Origin: PALSA-612 sp963765295
GTDB lineage: Bacteria > Actinomycetota > Thermoleophilia > Gaiellales > Gaiellaceae
Assembly: GCA_963765295.1 (NCBI GenBank)
Contig: CAVXVO010000003.1
Coordinates: forward strand, 124,001-188,000
Length of the DNA stretch: 64,000 bases
Direction of reading: 5' to 3'
In this document: positions 1 through 8,590 of the stretch, one piece after another
How the letters are laid out: every line of letters begins with the position of its first letter
Position numbering within the stretch: the first letter of the stretch is position 1
Translations under genes and position numbers: made by a program
Notes under the pieces: model-generated
The model's input: the letters and a program-made list of their open reading frames with translations, nothing else
Database searches by the model: none
What the model was told of the DNA's origin: nothing

Positions 1-424
1 GAAGGTCGACGACGAGCAGCCGTCCGCCCGTGCGCAGCGCCGCCGCAGCGTCGCCGGCCCAGGTGTTCAGGTCGTGGAGATACGGGAGGAGGCCGGCCGC
101 GTAGACGAGGTCGAAGCGGCGACGGCGCAGGTTGACCGGGAGCTCGTGCGGGTCCGCCTGGAGGAAGACGATGTCCGGAAAGCGCGCCCGCGCCGAGACG
201 AGCGGCTGCTCGGAGACGTCGATCGCGGTCACCATCGCACCCATGGCGGCGAGCTCCGCACTCGTCTCGCCGGTCCCGCACTGCTCGTGCAGGACGTGCT
301 TCCCGGTCAGGTCGGGGAGCAGCTCGTGGATCGGGCCCGGGATGCCGGGCGCCTCGGTCGACTGATCGACGCGGGCGCGCTGGAGCTTGTCCCAGGCGCG
401 GCGATTCTCCTCGGTCGGCTCCAC
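1..424 (-). CDS. Class I SAM-dependent methyltransferase, 3' end outside window
   Basis: The C-terminal part lies beyond base 1, so about 141 N-terminal residues are visible. The reading contains a motif I-like stretch (HEQCGTGETSAELA, about residues 47-60), an acidic strand end (AIDVSE), a region like FLQADPHELP and a later FDLVYAAGLLPYL strand, which together fit a Rossmann methyltransferase that binds S-adenosylmethionine. The substrate cannot be told. A GTG start at 424 is chosen because a stop lies a few codons upstream in this frame and the fabL stop is only 18 bases away, so the gene is probably cotranscribed with fabL and the 92-residue gene before it. Confidence 0.75.
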   Translation of the reverse strand, partial: MEPTEENRRAWDKLQRARVDQSTEAPGIPGPIHELLPDLTGKHVLHEQCGTGETSAELAAMGAMVTAIDVSEQPLVSARARFPDIVFLQADPHELPVNLRRRRFDLVYAAGLLPYLHDLNTWAGDAAAALRTGGRLLVVDL

Positions 425-442
425 GTCAGTGACCGGGCACCA

Positions 443-1183
443 TCAGGCGAGCAGCGAGTAGCCGCCGTCGACGACGAGCGTGTGCCCGCACACCATCTTC
501 GCCTCGTCCGAGCAGAGGAAGCAGACCGCCTCGGCGACGTCGCGGGGGGTGACCATGCGGCCGGCGGGCGTCCGCGCGAGCGCCGAGCCGAGCATCTGCT
601 CGCGGTTCGGGAAGTGGTCGAGCGCTCCCGTGTCGACGAGCCCGGCGGAGACCGTGTTCGCGCGGATCCCTCGTGGCGCGAGCTCGACTGCCAGATAGCG
701 GATGATCGACTCCACTGCCGCTTTCGACGCCCCGACGAGGGCGTAGTTCTCGAGCACGCGGGCGGAGCCGAGGCTGGAGACGGCGACGATCGACGAGCCG
801 GCCGTCATCGCCGGTGTCGCCACGCGGGCGAGCGAGATCAGGGCGCGGGCGTTCGCGGACATCGTCCAGTCGAAGTGCTTGTCCTCCGCCTCGACGGCAG
901 GACGGATCACGCCCGTCGCTGCGTTGTGCACGAGCACGTCCAGCGAGCCGAGCTCGGCCACCTGGTCGGCGACCCGCGACGAGGCGACGTTGCCGCGGAC
1001 GAGGATCGGCTCGGCGCCGAGGTCGCGGAGCTCGGCCGCCGTCTCCTCGGCGGCTCGGTCGGAGCGCATGTAGCCGATCGCCACGCGGCCGGCGCCGCGC
1101 TCGGCGAACGCGAGGGCGATCTCCCTGCCGATCCCTCTCGAGCCGCCCGTGACCAGCACGGACGCGCCGTCGAACTGCTTCAT
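443..1183 (-). CDS. fabL: FabL-type enoyl-[ACP] reductase (SDR family)
   Basis: A 246-residue short-chain dehydrogenase with an N-terminal NADP-binding TGGSRGIG motif (about residues 12-19). The catalytic pair is spaced Y-x6-K (YALVGASK) rather than the usual Y-x3-K, and the C-terminal region DHFPNREQML...TPAGRMV...VVDGGYSLL resembles Bacillus FabL, the NADPH enoyl-ACP reductase III of fatty-acid elongation. Function as an enoyl reductase is therefore favoured over a generic 3-ketoacyl reductase, but this rests on motif memory. The ATG overlaps the stop of the upstream 92-residue gene by four bases, implying translational coupling. Confidence 0.75.
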   Translation of the reverse strand: MKQFDGASVLVTGGSRGIGREIALAFAERGAGRVAIGYMRSDRAAEETAAELRDLGAEPILVRGNVASSRVADQVAELGSLDVLVHNAATGVIRPAVEAEDKHFDWTMSANARALISLARVATPAMTAGSSIVAVSSLGSARVLENYALVGASKAAVESIIRYLAVELAPRGIRANTVSAGLVDTGALDHFPNREQMLGSALARTPAGRMVTPRDVAEAVCFLCSDEAKMVCGHTLVVDGGYSLLA

Positions 1184-1458
1184 CGCCGGCGCGGCAGCGG
1201 GTCCGAGGCGGGCGCGGAGCTCGGAAGCTCGTCCCAGCCGATCCGGCGGCGCGACTCCACCGTCCCCTCCTCCGCCTTCGAGGAGGCATGGCCGAGCCGG
1301 TCGAGGAGCTCCATCTTCTCCTCGCCGTACCGCCGCGTCGGATTGTCGGCAGGAAGGGTCTCGATCAGCTCGCGGACACGCGCGCGCAGCTGATAGGCGA
1401 AGTGCGGCGTCGCCGAGCCGACGAGCCGGTCGATCTCCTCGATTGTCCCGTCGCGCAC
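1180..1458 (-). CDS. Conserved-looking small charged protein, unknown function
   Basis: A 92-residue protein rich in Arg and Glu, probably helical (RARVRELIETLPADNPTRRYGEEKMELLDRLG), with no signal peptide or membrane span. I do not recognise the family. It starts with GTG, seven bases after a TAGGCT hexamer (minus strand, 1466-1471), and overlaps fabL by four bases, so it is probably the leader gene of a fabL-methyltransferase operon. The proline-rich and basic C-terminus (PLPRRR) looks disordered. Confidence 0.6.
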   Translation of the reverse strand: MRDGTIEEIDRLVGSATPHFAYQLRARVRELIETLPADNPTRRYGEEKMELLDRLGHASSKAEEGTVESRRRIGWDELPSSAPASDPLPRRR

Positions 1459-1465
1459 GGCGTGA

Positions 1466-1471
1466 AGCCTA
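1466..1471 (-). promoter_or_regulatory. -10 hexamer TAGGCT, probable leaderless promoter
   Basis: TAGGCT (minus strand) ends seven bases before the GTG of the 92-residue gene. No clear -35 is visible. It fits the TANNNT pattern seen at many genes in this window. Confidence 0.45.
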
Positions 1472-1490
1472 GTCGAGAGAGGTCGATCGT

Positions 1491-1496
1491 TAGGGT
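1491..1496 (+). promoter_or_regulatory. -10 hexamer TAGGGT, probable leaderless promoter
   Basis: TAGGGT is followed by exactly six bases and the GTG at 1503 of the EamA transporter gene, the spacing that recurs across the window. Confidence 0.5.
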
Positions 1497-1502
1497 CGGT
1501 TC

Positions 1503-2415
1503 GTGCGGCGCCTCGGGAGCACGACCGACCTGCTCCTGCTCACGACCGTGTGCATCTGGGCGTTCAACGTCACGGTCACCCGGTACGTCCTGCACGCACG
1601 GGTTCCGACCGCTGGCGTACTCCTCGCTGCGGTACGGCCTGGCAGCCGTGGTTGCCGCGGGACTCGCGCTCGCGCTCGAGGGCACGCTCCGCGTCCACGG
1701 ACGCCGCGCGGCCGGTCTCGTCGCACTCGCGAGTTCCTTTCTGCTGCTGAACCAGATCTGCTTCGTCTACGCGCTCAAGCTGGCCACGGCGACGACGGTT
1801 TCGCTCATCCTCGGGACGACCCCGATCTTCGCCGCGGCGATCTCTTCGCTGGTCGGACTGGAGCGGGTGACGTCGCGCTTCTGGTTCGCGGCAGCGGTCT
1901 CGATGGCCGGCGTCGCGCTCGTCGCGCTCGGCTCGGGCGGCGCGCTCTCGGCCGACCTCGGCGGCGACCTGTTCGCGCTCGGGATCGCGGCGAGCTGGGC
2001 AGCCTATTCGGTGTGCGTCGCGCCGCTCATGCGCACGTATTCGCCGTACCGGATCAGCGGTCTCGTGCTGCTGCCGATGACTGCGGGACTCCTGTTGCTC
2101 AGCATCGGCCAGCTCTCCGGCCAGAGCTACGGAACCATCACGACCCTCGATTGGCTCGCGCTGGCCTTCGCCGTCGTCGGTCCGCTGATCCTCACCAACG
2201 TGCTCTGGTTCACGGCGATCGGCCGCGTCGGACCGTCGCGCGCGACGCTGTTCACCAACCTGCAGCCGTTCATCGCCGTCGTGTTCGCCGTCGCTCTTCT
2301 CTCCGAGACGCTGAGCGGCATTCAGATCGCCGGCGGCGTTCTGATCGCCGTTGGCATCGCCGTCGGCCGTGTACGGTCGGCGCGAAGTGAGCCCGTGCCG
2401 GCCCCGGCGGAATGA
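1503..2415 (+). CDS. EamA/DMT-family transporter, reading frame broken
   Basis: The protein begins in one frame (LLLLTTVCIWAFNVTVTRYVL) and continues in another from about 1600 (PLAYSSLRYGLAAVVAAG onward). Removing one base near 1595-1615 restores a protein of about 300 residues with ten predicted membrane helices and two EamA repeats, the second ending TNLQPFIAVVFAVALLSETL. These drug/metabolite transporters move small organic solutes; the substrate is unknown. GTG at 1503 follows a -10 hexamer by six bases. The break is more likely a sequence indel than decay because both halves look well conserved. Confidence 0.8.
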
Positions 2416-2430
2416 GCCCGGGGCAGACGG

Positions 2431-2436
2431 TAGGGT
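2431..2436 (+). promoter_or_regulatory. -10 hexamer TAGGGT, probable leaderless promoter
   Basis: TAGGGT followed by six bases (cgaaaa) and the GTG at 2443 of the MFS gene. Confidence 0.5.
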
Positions 2437-2442
2437 CGAAAA

Positions 2443-3993
2443 GTGAGCTCACTGCGCGAGCGTCTCGCCCGCACGCCGCCCGGATACCGCTTCTCGATCG
2501 GCCGGGTGCTCGCGATCTACGCGGGGCTGATGGTCACGCTGTTCCTCGCCGCGCTCGACCAGACGATCGTGGCGACGGCGCTCCCGAGGGTCGTTTCCGA
2601 CCTCGGTGGGCTCTCGAGCTACTCGTGGGTGTTCACCGCCTACATGCTCGCGTCGACCGTGACCGTGCCGATCTACGGGAAGCTCGGCGACATCCACGGC
2701 CGCCGGCCGCTGTTCCTGATCGCGATCACGATCTTCCTCATCGGCTCGGCGCTGTGCGGCCTCGCCCAGAACATGCCGCAGCTCGTCGTTTTCCGCGGCA
2801 TCCAGGGGCTCGGCGCCGGCGGCCTGATCCCGCTCGCGATCGCGACCGTCGGCAACATCGTCCCGCCACGCGACCGCGGCCGGTACCAGGGCCTGATCGG
2901 CTCGACGTTCGCCGCCGCGTCCATCATCGGGCCCGCGGTCGGCGGATTCATCGTCGACAACACGAGCTGGCGCTGGATCTTCTACGTCAACCTGCCGATC
3001 GGCGGCCTGGCGCTCGTCGTGGTCTATCTGACGATGCCGCGGCGGACGGAGAAGCGCGAGCACTCGGTCGACTGGCTCGGCGGCTCGTTGCTCGCGGCCG
3101 GGTCGTGCGCCCTCCTGCTCGGTCTCGTCTGGGGCGGCGGGCAGTACCCGTGGGGGTCGGCGCACGTGGCGGGCGCGCTGACCGCGTCCGCGATGCTGCT
3201 CGGCGCGTTCGCGTTCGTCGAGCGCCGCGTCGTCGAGCCGATTCTCCCGTTCGACCTGATGCGCTCGTCCTCGACCGTCACCGCGAGCGTGATCTCGATG
3301 GGCCTCGTCGGCTTCGCGATGTTCGGGACGATCTCGTTCGTGCCGCTGTTCGTGCAGGGCGTGATCGGCACCTCGGCGACGTCCTCCGGCGTCGTGCTGA
3401 CCCCGCTCATGCTCGCCGCCGTGTTCACGAGCTTCCTGTCCGGCCAGTGGGTCTCGCGGAGCGGCCGCTACAAGCCGAACGCGCTCGTCGGTCCGGTCAT
3501 CCTCGCCGTCGGCCTGCTGCTCCTCTGGCAGATGGACGTCCACACGACGAACGTCGAGGCCGCGAGGAACATGGTGGTCGTCGGCATCGGGCTCGGCCTG
3601 ATGATGCAGGTGTTCGTCCTCGCGGTCCAGAACTCGGTGCCGTCGCGGCACATCGGCTCCGGGACGGCGCTGATCCAGTTCTCGCGGGCGATCGGGTCGA
3701 CCCTCGGCGTGACGATCATGGGCGTGATCGTCAACCAGAACCTGCCCGACTCCGTTCGCGCCAGCCAGGCATCGCTGCACCGTTTGCCGGAGCAGGCCCG
3801 GGGCGCGCTCGCCGGCGCGCTGCAACCGGCATTCCTTGCCGCCGCGCTCATCTGCGTGGTCGTGTTCTTCCTCGTGCTGATCGGAATCAAGGAGGTGCCG
3901 CTCCGCAAGGGGTTCGACGAGCCGACGCTCGCGGCCGAGCTCGGCGAGGGCGGAGGCGGAGAGCCCGCTACGGCGTCGCGTACGTTGCGCTGA
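2443..3993 (+). CDS. MFS transporter, DHA2 (EmrB/QacA-type) drug exporter
   Basis: A 516-residue protein with about 14 hydrophobic helices. The first helix carries LAALDQTIVATALPRVVSDL, a hallmark of the DHA2 drug:H+ antiporter family. It is followed by the loop motif GKLGDIHGRRPLF (motif A) near residues 86-98 and GxxxGPAxGG-like motif C (GSTFAAASIIGPAVGGF). It probably exports drugs or metabolites across the cytoplasmic membrane; the substrate is not deducible. The GTG start follows a TAGGGT hexamer by six bases. Its 3' end overlaps the convergent exported peptidase gene by 26 bases. Confidence 0.9.
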   Translation: MSSLRERLARTPPGYRFSIGRVLAIYAGLMVTLFLAALDQTIVATALPRVVSDLGGLSSYSWVFTAYMLASTVTVPIYGKLGDIHGRRPLFLIAITIFLIGSALCGLAQNMPQLVVFRGIQGLGAGGLIPLAIATVGNIVPPRDRGRYQGLIGSTFAAASIIGPAVGGFIVDNTSWRWIFYVNLPIGGLALVVVYLTMPRRTEKREHSVDWLGGSLLAAGSCALLLGLVWGGGQYPWGSAHVAGALTASAMLLGAFAFVERRVVEPILPFDLMRSSSTVTASVISMGLVGFAMFGTISFVPLFVQGVIGTSATSSGVVLTPLMLAAVFTSFLSGQWVSRSGRYKPNALVGPVILAVGLLLLWQMDVHTTNVEAARNMVVVGIGLGLMMQVFVLAVQNSVPSRHIGSGTALIQFSRAIGSTLGVTIMGVIVNQNLPDSVRASQASLHRLPEQARGALAGALQPAFLAAALICVVVFFLVLIGIKEVPLRKGFDEPTLAAELGEGGGGEPATASRTLR

Positions 3994-5035
3994 AGACGCC
4001 CGTCTTCGCAGCCCGGACGAAGACGGACAGCTTCCGCTGCCCGCAGACCGTGAAGGAGACACGCCGCGTTCCCTTCGCCAGCAACTTGCCCGTCTTCGTG
4101 TCCACGAGCGAGACCGCTGCTCCCTGCGGGGCGCGCGAGAGCTTGACGCTGAACGAGCCGTCGAGCGGCGTCGCGACCACGTGGCTCGCCGCGCGCTTGA
4201 TGCTCGCGACACGTCCGCCGAAGCTCGCGACCGTCGGCGCCGTCCACGGGTCGAGCACGTCCTCCTTCAGCGCGTCGAGCGCGGCCGGCGTGGGAGCGAG
4301 GCTCGGGTCGACGATGAGCGGCGCCAGCACGGTCCAGCTGGGCCACGTCTGCTTGTCGAAGTTCAGGACCCGGTAGCTCTCGGCGAGCGCCTCGCCCGGA
4401 TTGAGACGGTAGTTCGCGCCCTCGTCGCCGGGGAAGGCAGTGCCTGCCGCCGTGCGCGTGCAGACGTTCATCGCCGTGGCCCAGCGCTTCGTGCCCCAGT
4501 CGACCGCCGGCCAGGGCGGGTTGAGGCGGTTCCGCGCCAGGTTGTGGCCGAGCTCGTGGACGAGGATCGTCTCCTTCGTCGTCCCATCGGAAAGGGGGTC
4601 GCCGGGTACGACGATGGTCTCGTTGCTCGGGTCGTAACAGCCGCCCGCGTCGGCCCCGCAGATCGACTGCACCTCGTTGAACGGCGCGACGTAGACGATT
4701 GCCTTCCCGAGCTCGTCGCCGTGGTAGAGCTGAACCATGAAGTCGGCGAGGCTCTGCGTCACGGTCGGATCGACGGGGTACGCGTCGGAGACGAACAGCT
4801 GCAGCACCTCGCCGTCGCTCGCCGTCACGTTGCCGCCCCATTCGCCGGAGCGCACGGCCGCCTGCAACCGGCGTGACCCGGAGAGCACCGTGTCGTGGAA
4901 CGCAGCCGGGCCGGTCGCGAGACCGGAGAGCGTGAACCGCGTCGCCCTCGCCCGCTGCACGTACCCGGAGCTCGCGGATGCCGCCGCTGCGGCGACTCCG
5001 AGGCCGATCACTCCGAACAGGAACAGGCGCCGCAC
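3968..5035 (-). CDS. Exported HExxH zinc-peptidase-like protein
   Basis: A 355-residue protein with an N-terminal signal sequence (LFLFGVIGLGVAAAAASASS). The HELGHN motif at about residues 160-165 gives two zinc ligands and the catalytic Glu of a gluzincin/metzincin-type site, and a later GEALAESYRVLNF (about residue 208) could supply a third ligand. Two cysteine-containing patches (ICGADAGGCY) suggest an extracellular disulphide. The C-terminal about 90 residues look like a beta domain. I do not recognise the exact family. The GTG at 5035 begins the signal peptide; the open frame continues upstream but only antisense to hpd. Confidence 0.65.
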   Translation of the reverse strand: MRRLFLFGVIGLGVAAAAASASSGYVQRARATRFTLSGLATGPAAFHDTVLSGSRRLQAAVRSGEWGGNVTASDGEVLQLFVSDAYPVDPTVTQSLADFMVQLYHGDELGKAIVYVAPFNEVQSICGADAGGCYDPSNETIVVPGDPLSDGTTKETILVHELGHNLARNRLNPPWPAVDWGTKRWATAMNVCTRTAAGTAFPGDEGANYRLNPGEALAESYRVLNFDKQTWPSWTVLAPLIVDPSLAPTPAALDALKEDVLDPWTAPTVASFGGRVASIKRAASHVVATPLDGSFSVKLSRAPQGAAVSLVDTKTGKLLAKGTRRVSFTVCGQRKLSVFVRAAKTGVFSATYATP

Positions 5036-5043
5036 GTTGCCCC

Positions 5044-5049
5044 AAGGTA
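5044..5049 (-). promoter_or_regulatory. -10 hexamer TACCTT for the exported peptidase gene
   Basis: TACCTT on the minus strand ends eight bases before the GTG at 5035; weaker spacing than the six-base class. Confidence 0.35.
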
Positions 5050-5083
5050 CAGCCCGTCCGGCGGTCCGGATCTGAGGAATATC

Positions 5084-5089
5084 TAAGAT
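5084..5089 (+). promoter_or_regulatory. -10 hexamer TAAGAT, probable leaderless promoter of hpd
   Basis: TAAGAT followed by six bases (ctgatc) and the GTG at 5096. The local sequence is A/T-rich relative to the surroundings. Confidence 0.5.
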
Positions 5090-5095
5090 CTGATC

Positions 5096-6187
5096 GTGCC
5101 TGCCGACTTCATGCCGATCGACGGATGGGACCACGTCGAGCTCTGGGTCGGAAACGCGAAACAGGCCGCCTACTACTACGAGCACGCGTTCGGTTTCACG
5201 CCCGTCGCCTACGCAGGCCCCGAGACCGGCGTCCGTGACCGCGCTTCCTACGTGCTCGAGCAGGGCGACATCCGCTTCGTGCTCTCGACGGCGCTGCGGG
5301 AGGATCACGACATCGCGCGGCACGCCGTCCGGCACGGCGACGGCGTCAAGGACATCGCGCTCACCGTCCCGGACGTGATCGAGGCGTACCGTCAGTCCGT
5401 CCAGCGCGGCGCCCGTGGGGTGGTCGAGCCGCACGTCGTCGAGGACGAGTTCGGCCGCGTCGAGCTGGCCACGATCGCGACCTACGGCGAGACGGTGCAC
5501 TCGTTCGTGAGCCGCGCCGACTACGCCGGTCCCTACCTCCCCGGCTACCGGGCGATCGAGTCCGATCGACGGGAAGGCGTCGGCCTGACCGCGATCGACC
5601 ACTGTGTCGGGAACGTCGAGCTCGGCCGCATGAACGACTGGGTCGAGTTCTACGAGCGTTCGTTCGGGATGACCGAGATGATCCACTTCTCCGACGAGGA
5701 CATCTCCACCGAGTACTCGGCGCTGATGTCGAAGGTGATGACGGACGGGCAGGGGAAGGTCAAGTTCCCGATCAACGAACCCGCCGAAGGCAAGCGGAAG
5801 AGCCAGATCGAGGAGTACCTCGAGTTCTACAGCGGCCCGGGCGTGCAGCACATCGCCATGACCACCAGCGACATCGTCCGCACGGTCGACACGCTGCAGT
5901 CGCGCGGCGTGCGCTTCCTGAACACGCCTGAGGCGTACTACGAGGACGTCTCGGACCGGGTCGGCGAGATCGACGAGGACTACGAGGACCTGCAGCGGCT
6001 CGGCATCCTCGCCGACCGCGACGACGACGGCTACCTGCTGCAGATCTTCACGAAGACCGCGCAGGACCGGCCGACGCTGTTCTTCGAGGTGATCGAGCGC
6101 CACGGCGCGCGCGGCTTCGGCGACGGCAACTTCAAGGCGCTGTTCGAGGCGATCGAGCGCGAACAGGCGCTCCGCGGAAACCTCTAG
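5096..6187 (+). CDS. hpd: 4-hydroxyphenylpyruvate dioxygenase
   Basis: A 363-residue vicinal-oxygen-chelate protein that converts 4-hydroxyphenylpyruvate to homogentisate in tyrosine degradation. The two glyoxalase-fold halves are visible (WDHVELWVGNAKQAAYYYEH near the start; AIDHCVGNVELGRMNDWVEF near residue 166). The three iron ligands are readable: His in IDHCVGN (about 168), His in GVQHIAM (about 253) and Glu in FFEVIER (about 330). Length matches the family. GTG at 5096 is chosen for the six-base spacing to the TAAGAT hexamer. It is followed by a cation-efflux gene and then an FAH-family hydrolase and hmgA, completing a homogentisate pathway block. Confidence 0.95.
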   Translation: MPADFMPIDGWDHVELWVGNAKQAAYYYEHAFGFTPVAYAGPETGVRDRASYVLEQGDIRFVLSTALREDHDIARHAVRHGDGVKDIALTVPDVIEAYRQSVQRGARGVVEPHVVEDEFGRVELATIATYGETVHSFVSRADYAGPYLPGYRAIESDRREGVGLTAIDHCVGNVELGRMNDWVEFYERSFGMTEMIHFSDEDISTEYSALMSKVMTDGQGKVKFPINEPAEGKRKSQIEEYLEFYSGPGVQHIAMTTSDIVRTVDTLQSRGVRFLNTPEAYYEDVSDRVGEIDEDYEDLQRLGILADRDDDGYLLQIFTKTAQDRPTLFFEVIERHGARGFGDGNFKALFEAIEREQALRGNL

Positions 6188-6209
6188 GCCCTACTCCTTT
6201 ACTGGTTTC

Positions 6210-6241
6210 CCCCGGGGCCTTCGGCCCTGGCCCCCCGGTTT
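6210..6241 (+). terminator. GC-rich hairpin after hpd, possible terminator
   Basis: The arms CCGGGGCC and GGCCCCCCGG can pair around a TTCGGCCCT loop, followed by only TTTG. The stem is strong, the T-tract poor, so termination is uncertain. Confidence 0.4.
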
Positions 6242-6347
6242 GAGCGTAGCGCGGAAATCGTCGCGCATGGCATACGCAATTGTGTCGATTCGCAGGCGCC
6301 TTGCGACCAGGCTGTCAGGGGGCAGGCCCGGCGACTGGCGCTGGCCG

Positions 6348-6353
6348 TAGCCT
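6348..6353 (+). promoter_or_regulatory. -10 hexamer TAGCCT, probable leaderless promoter
   Basis: TAGCCT followed by six bases (tccgcc) and the ATG at 6360 of the cation-efflux gene. Confidence 0.5.
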
Positions 6354-6359
6354 TCCGCC

Positions 6360-7721
6360 ATGAGCCCGCAGCGGCGGATCGCGCTCGTCTCCGTCGTCGC
6401 GGCGGCCGCGCTGCTCGGGCTCAAGCTGGCAGTCGGCCTGCTCACGCACAGCCTCGGGCTGGTCTCCGAGGCGCTCCACTCGGGGACCGACCTCGTCGCC
6501 GCGCTGCTCACCTTCTTCGCCGTCGGCTACGCGGTGCGCCCGGCCGACCGGGGCCACCACTACGGGCACGGCAAGGCCGAGCACCTGTCCGCGCTCGCGG
6601 AGGCGATCATCCTGGTTGCCGCCACCGGCGTGATCATCTGGAGCGCGGTCACCCGGCTCACCGGTTCGAGTTCGGTCGAGGTCGACCCGACGTGGTACGC
6701 GTTCGTCGTCGTCGGCATCGTGATCCTGATCGACATCACCCGCGCGGTCGTCTCCTGGCGTGCCGCCAACCGGTTCTCGAGTGCGGCGCTGCAGTCGAAC
6801 GCCGTCCACTTCGCGAGCGATCTCGTCGGCTCCGTCGCCGTCCTGGTCGGGCTCGCCCTCGCGCGCGCGGGGCACCCGAATGCCGACCCGGTGGCGGCCC
6901 TCGTCGTCGCGGTGATCGTGCTCCTCGCCGCGGCGCGCCTCATCCGCCGCAACATCGACGTGCTGATGGACCGGGCGCCGGCCGAGGCGACCGCGGCGGC
7001 GCGGCAGGCGATCGAGCGCAACGTGCCGGGTGTCAGCCTCCGCAGGCTGCGTCTGCGGCAGGCGGCGGGGCGGCACTTCGTCGACGTCGTGATCGCCGTC
7101 CCGCCGGGGGCAGCGGTCGCGCAGGGACACGCGTCGGCCGACGACGTGGAGGACGCTGTCCGCCGCGCTCTTCCCGAGGCCGACGTCGTCGTCCACGTCG
7201 AACCGCAAGCTGGTGCCGAGGCCGCGCTCCGGGAGCGCGTGCAGGCGGCCGCGCTCCAGGTTCCGAGCGTCCGCGAGATCCACAACGTGAACGTCATCGA
7301 CGTCGGCGGGCGGACGGAGATCTCGCTCCACCTCAAGCTGCCCGGGACGCTGTCGCTCGACGACGCACACGACGCCGCCGAGCAGGTGGAGCGGGCGATC
7401 CTGGCGGCGCTCCCGGAGGTGGCCGCCGTGCGGACGCACCTCGAGCCGCTCGCAGACGTGGCCGAGGCGCACCGGCCTCCAGCCGGCGTGGTCGGGAGCG
7501 AGGAGGCCTTTGTCCTGGGCATCGTCCGCGACGAGACGGGCGGTGCCCCGCGGGAGCTTCGCTTCCTGGAGACGGACTCCGGCCTCGTCGCCTTCCTGAC
7601 CCTGGCGCTGGACCCACACACGGAGCTCCAGTCGGCGCATGCGACGGCGAGCGCGATCGAGGAGCGGATCCGCCGCGAGCGGCCCGAGATCTCCGAGGTG
7701 CACGTCCACACCGAGCCTTAG
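6360..7721 (+). CDS. Cation diffusion facilitator (CDF) transporter with extended C-terminus
   Basis: A 453-residue membrane protein. The first about 200 residues hold six helices with paired metal-site motifs HSGTD (helix II) and HFASD (helix V), the His/Asp tetrad of zinc/iron/cobalt exporters, and an HHYGHGKAE loop. The remaining about 250 residues are longer than the usual single cytoplasmic domain and seem to contain two or three cation-efflux dimerisation repeats, each with a VHVE/VHTE-like end (DVVVHVEPQAG, RTHLEPLAD, EVHVHTEP). Function is divalent metal export in exchange for protons. It sits between tyrosine-degradation genes; a link, for instance iron balance for the two Fe(II) dioxygenases, is speculation. 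Confidence 0.9.
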   Translation: MSPQRRIALVSVVAAAALLGLKLAVGLLTHSLGLVSEALHSGTDLVAALLTFFAVGYAVRPADRGHHYGHGKAEHLSALAEAIILVAATGVIIWSAVTRLTGSSSVEVDPTWYAFVVVGIVILIDITRAVVSWRAANRFSSAALQSNAVHFASDLVGSVAVLVGLALARAGHPNADPVAALVVAVIVLLAAARLIRRNIDVLMDRAPAEATAAARQAIERNVPGVSLRRLRLRQAAGRHFVDVVIAVPPGAAVAQGHASADDVEDAVRRALPEADVVVHVEPQAGAEAALRERVQAAALQVPSVREIHNVNVIDVGGRTEISLHLKLPGTLSLDDAHDAAEQVERAILAALPEVAAVRTHLEPLADVAEAHRPPAGVVGSEEAFVLGIVRDETGGAPRELRFLETDSGLVAFLTLALDPHTELQSAHATASAIEERIRRERPEISEVHVHTEP

Positions 7722-7734
7722 CGCGGGTGCCCGC

Positions 7735-7740
7735 TACGGT
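7735..7740 (+). promoter_or_regulatory. -10 hexamer TACGGT, probable leaderless promoter
   Basis: TACGGT followed by six bases (gccgcg) and the GTG at 7747 of the FAH-family gene. Confidence 0.5.
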
Positions 7741-7746
7741 GCCGCG

Positions 7747-8571
7747 GTGAAGCTGTGCATGTTCAGCCCGAAGGACCGCGAGCTCGAGCGCGGGTGGCCC
7801 GGGCGCATCGAGGGCGATCGCGTGATCCAGCTCGCGGCGCAGACGTTGCAGTCGTTCTTCACGGGCGGCGGACAGGCGCGCGAGCACGACGAGTTTCCGC
7901 TCTCCGACGTCGTCCTGCGCCCGCCCGTCCTGAACCCGCCCTCGATTCGCGACTTCTACGCGTTCGAGCAGCACGTCCGGGCCGCGCGCGCGTCGCGTGG
8001 GCTCGACATCCCGCCGGAGTGGTACGAGATCCCGGTCTTCTATTTTTCGAACGCCGCCGCCGTGTACGGGCCGGGCGACGAGATCCCCTACCCGGCGGGT
8101 ACCGCGGAGCTCGACTACGAGCTCGAGCTCGCGGCCGTGATCGGCGCCGGCGGGCAGATCGCCGGCTTCACCGTGATGAACGACTGGTCGGCGCGCGACC
8201 TGCAACGCGCGGAGATGAAGGTCGGCCTCGGCCCGTCGAAGGGGAAGGACTTCGCGACCAGCCTCGGGCCTGTCGTCGTCACGACCGACGAGTTCGACGG
8301 CACCGCCGGGACGATGGTCGCGCGTGTCAACGGCGAGGAGCGCTCGCGTGGTTCCGTGGGTGACATGCACCACTCCTGGCAGGCGATCCGCGACCACGCG
8401 GCGCTGAACACCCGCCTGCTTCCCGGAGACATCCTCGGGTCGGGCACGGTCGGCACCGGGTGCATCCTCGAGCTCGGCGACGGGCGCTGGCTCGAGGAGG
8501 GCGACGTCGTCGAGCTGGAGATCGAAGGGATCGGCGTGCTGCGGAACACCGTCGGGCCGCGAGCCGCATAG
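7747..8571 (+). CDS. Fumarylacetoacetate hydrolase family protein
   Basis: A 274-residue protein with the FAH catalytic core: a PPSIRDFYAFEQHV region, the metal-binding acidic cluster TAELDYELELAAVIG (about residues 118-132), NDWSARDLQ with a metal-ligand Asp, and the lysine-bearing GPSKGKDFATSLGP. These enzymes cleave the C-C bond of fumarylacetoacetate or related acylpyruvates. Because hpd and hmgA flank it, the likely role is the last step of homogentisate degradation to fumarate and acetoacetate. GTG at 7747 is supported by the six-base promoter spacing; a longer in-frame extension antedates the promoter and overlaps the CDF gene. Confidence 0.88.
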   Translation: MKLCMFSPKDRELERGWPGRIEGDRVIQLAAQTLQSFFTGGGQAREHDEFPLSDVVLRPPVLNPPSIRDFYAFEQHVRAARASRGLDIPPEWYEIPVFYFSNAAAVYGPGDEIPYPAGTAELDYELELAAVIGAGGQIAGFTVMNDWSARDLQRAEMKVGLGPSKGKDFATSLGPVVVTTDEFDGTAGTMVARVNGEERSRGSVGDMHHSWQAIRDHAALNTRLLPGDILGSGTVGTGCILELGDGRWLEEGDVVELEIEGIGVLRNTVGPRAA

Positions 8572-8578
8572 GCGGCGA

Positions 8579-8584
8579 TATCCT
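8579..8584 (+). promoter_or_regulatory. -10 hexamer TATCCT, probable leaderless promoter of hmgA
   Basis: TATCCT followed by six bases (ccggtc) and the ATG at 8591. Confidence 0.5.
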
Positions 8585-8590
8585 CCGGTC

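Noticed and set aside
74..1393. Plus-strand 439-codon frame
   Set aside because: It is antisense to the methyltransferase, fabL and the 92-residue gene, all of which show conserved motifs.
3968..6103. Extension of the exported peptidase to 711 residues
   Set aside because: The extra part is antisense to hpd and lies upstream of the signal peptide.
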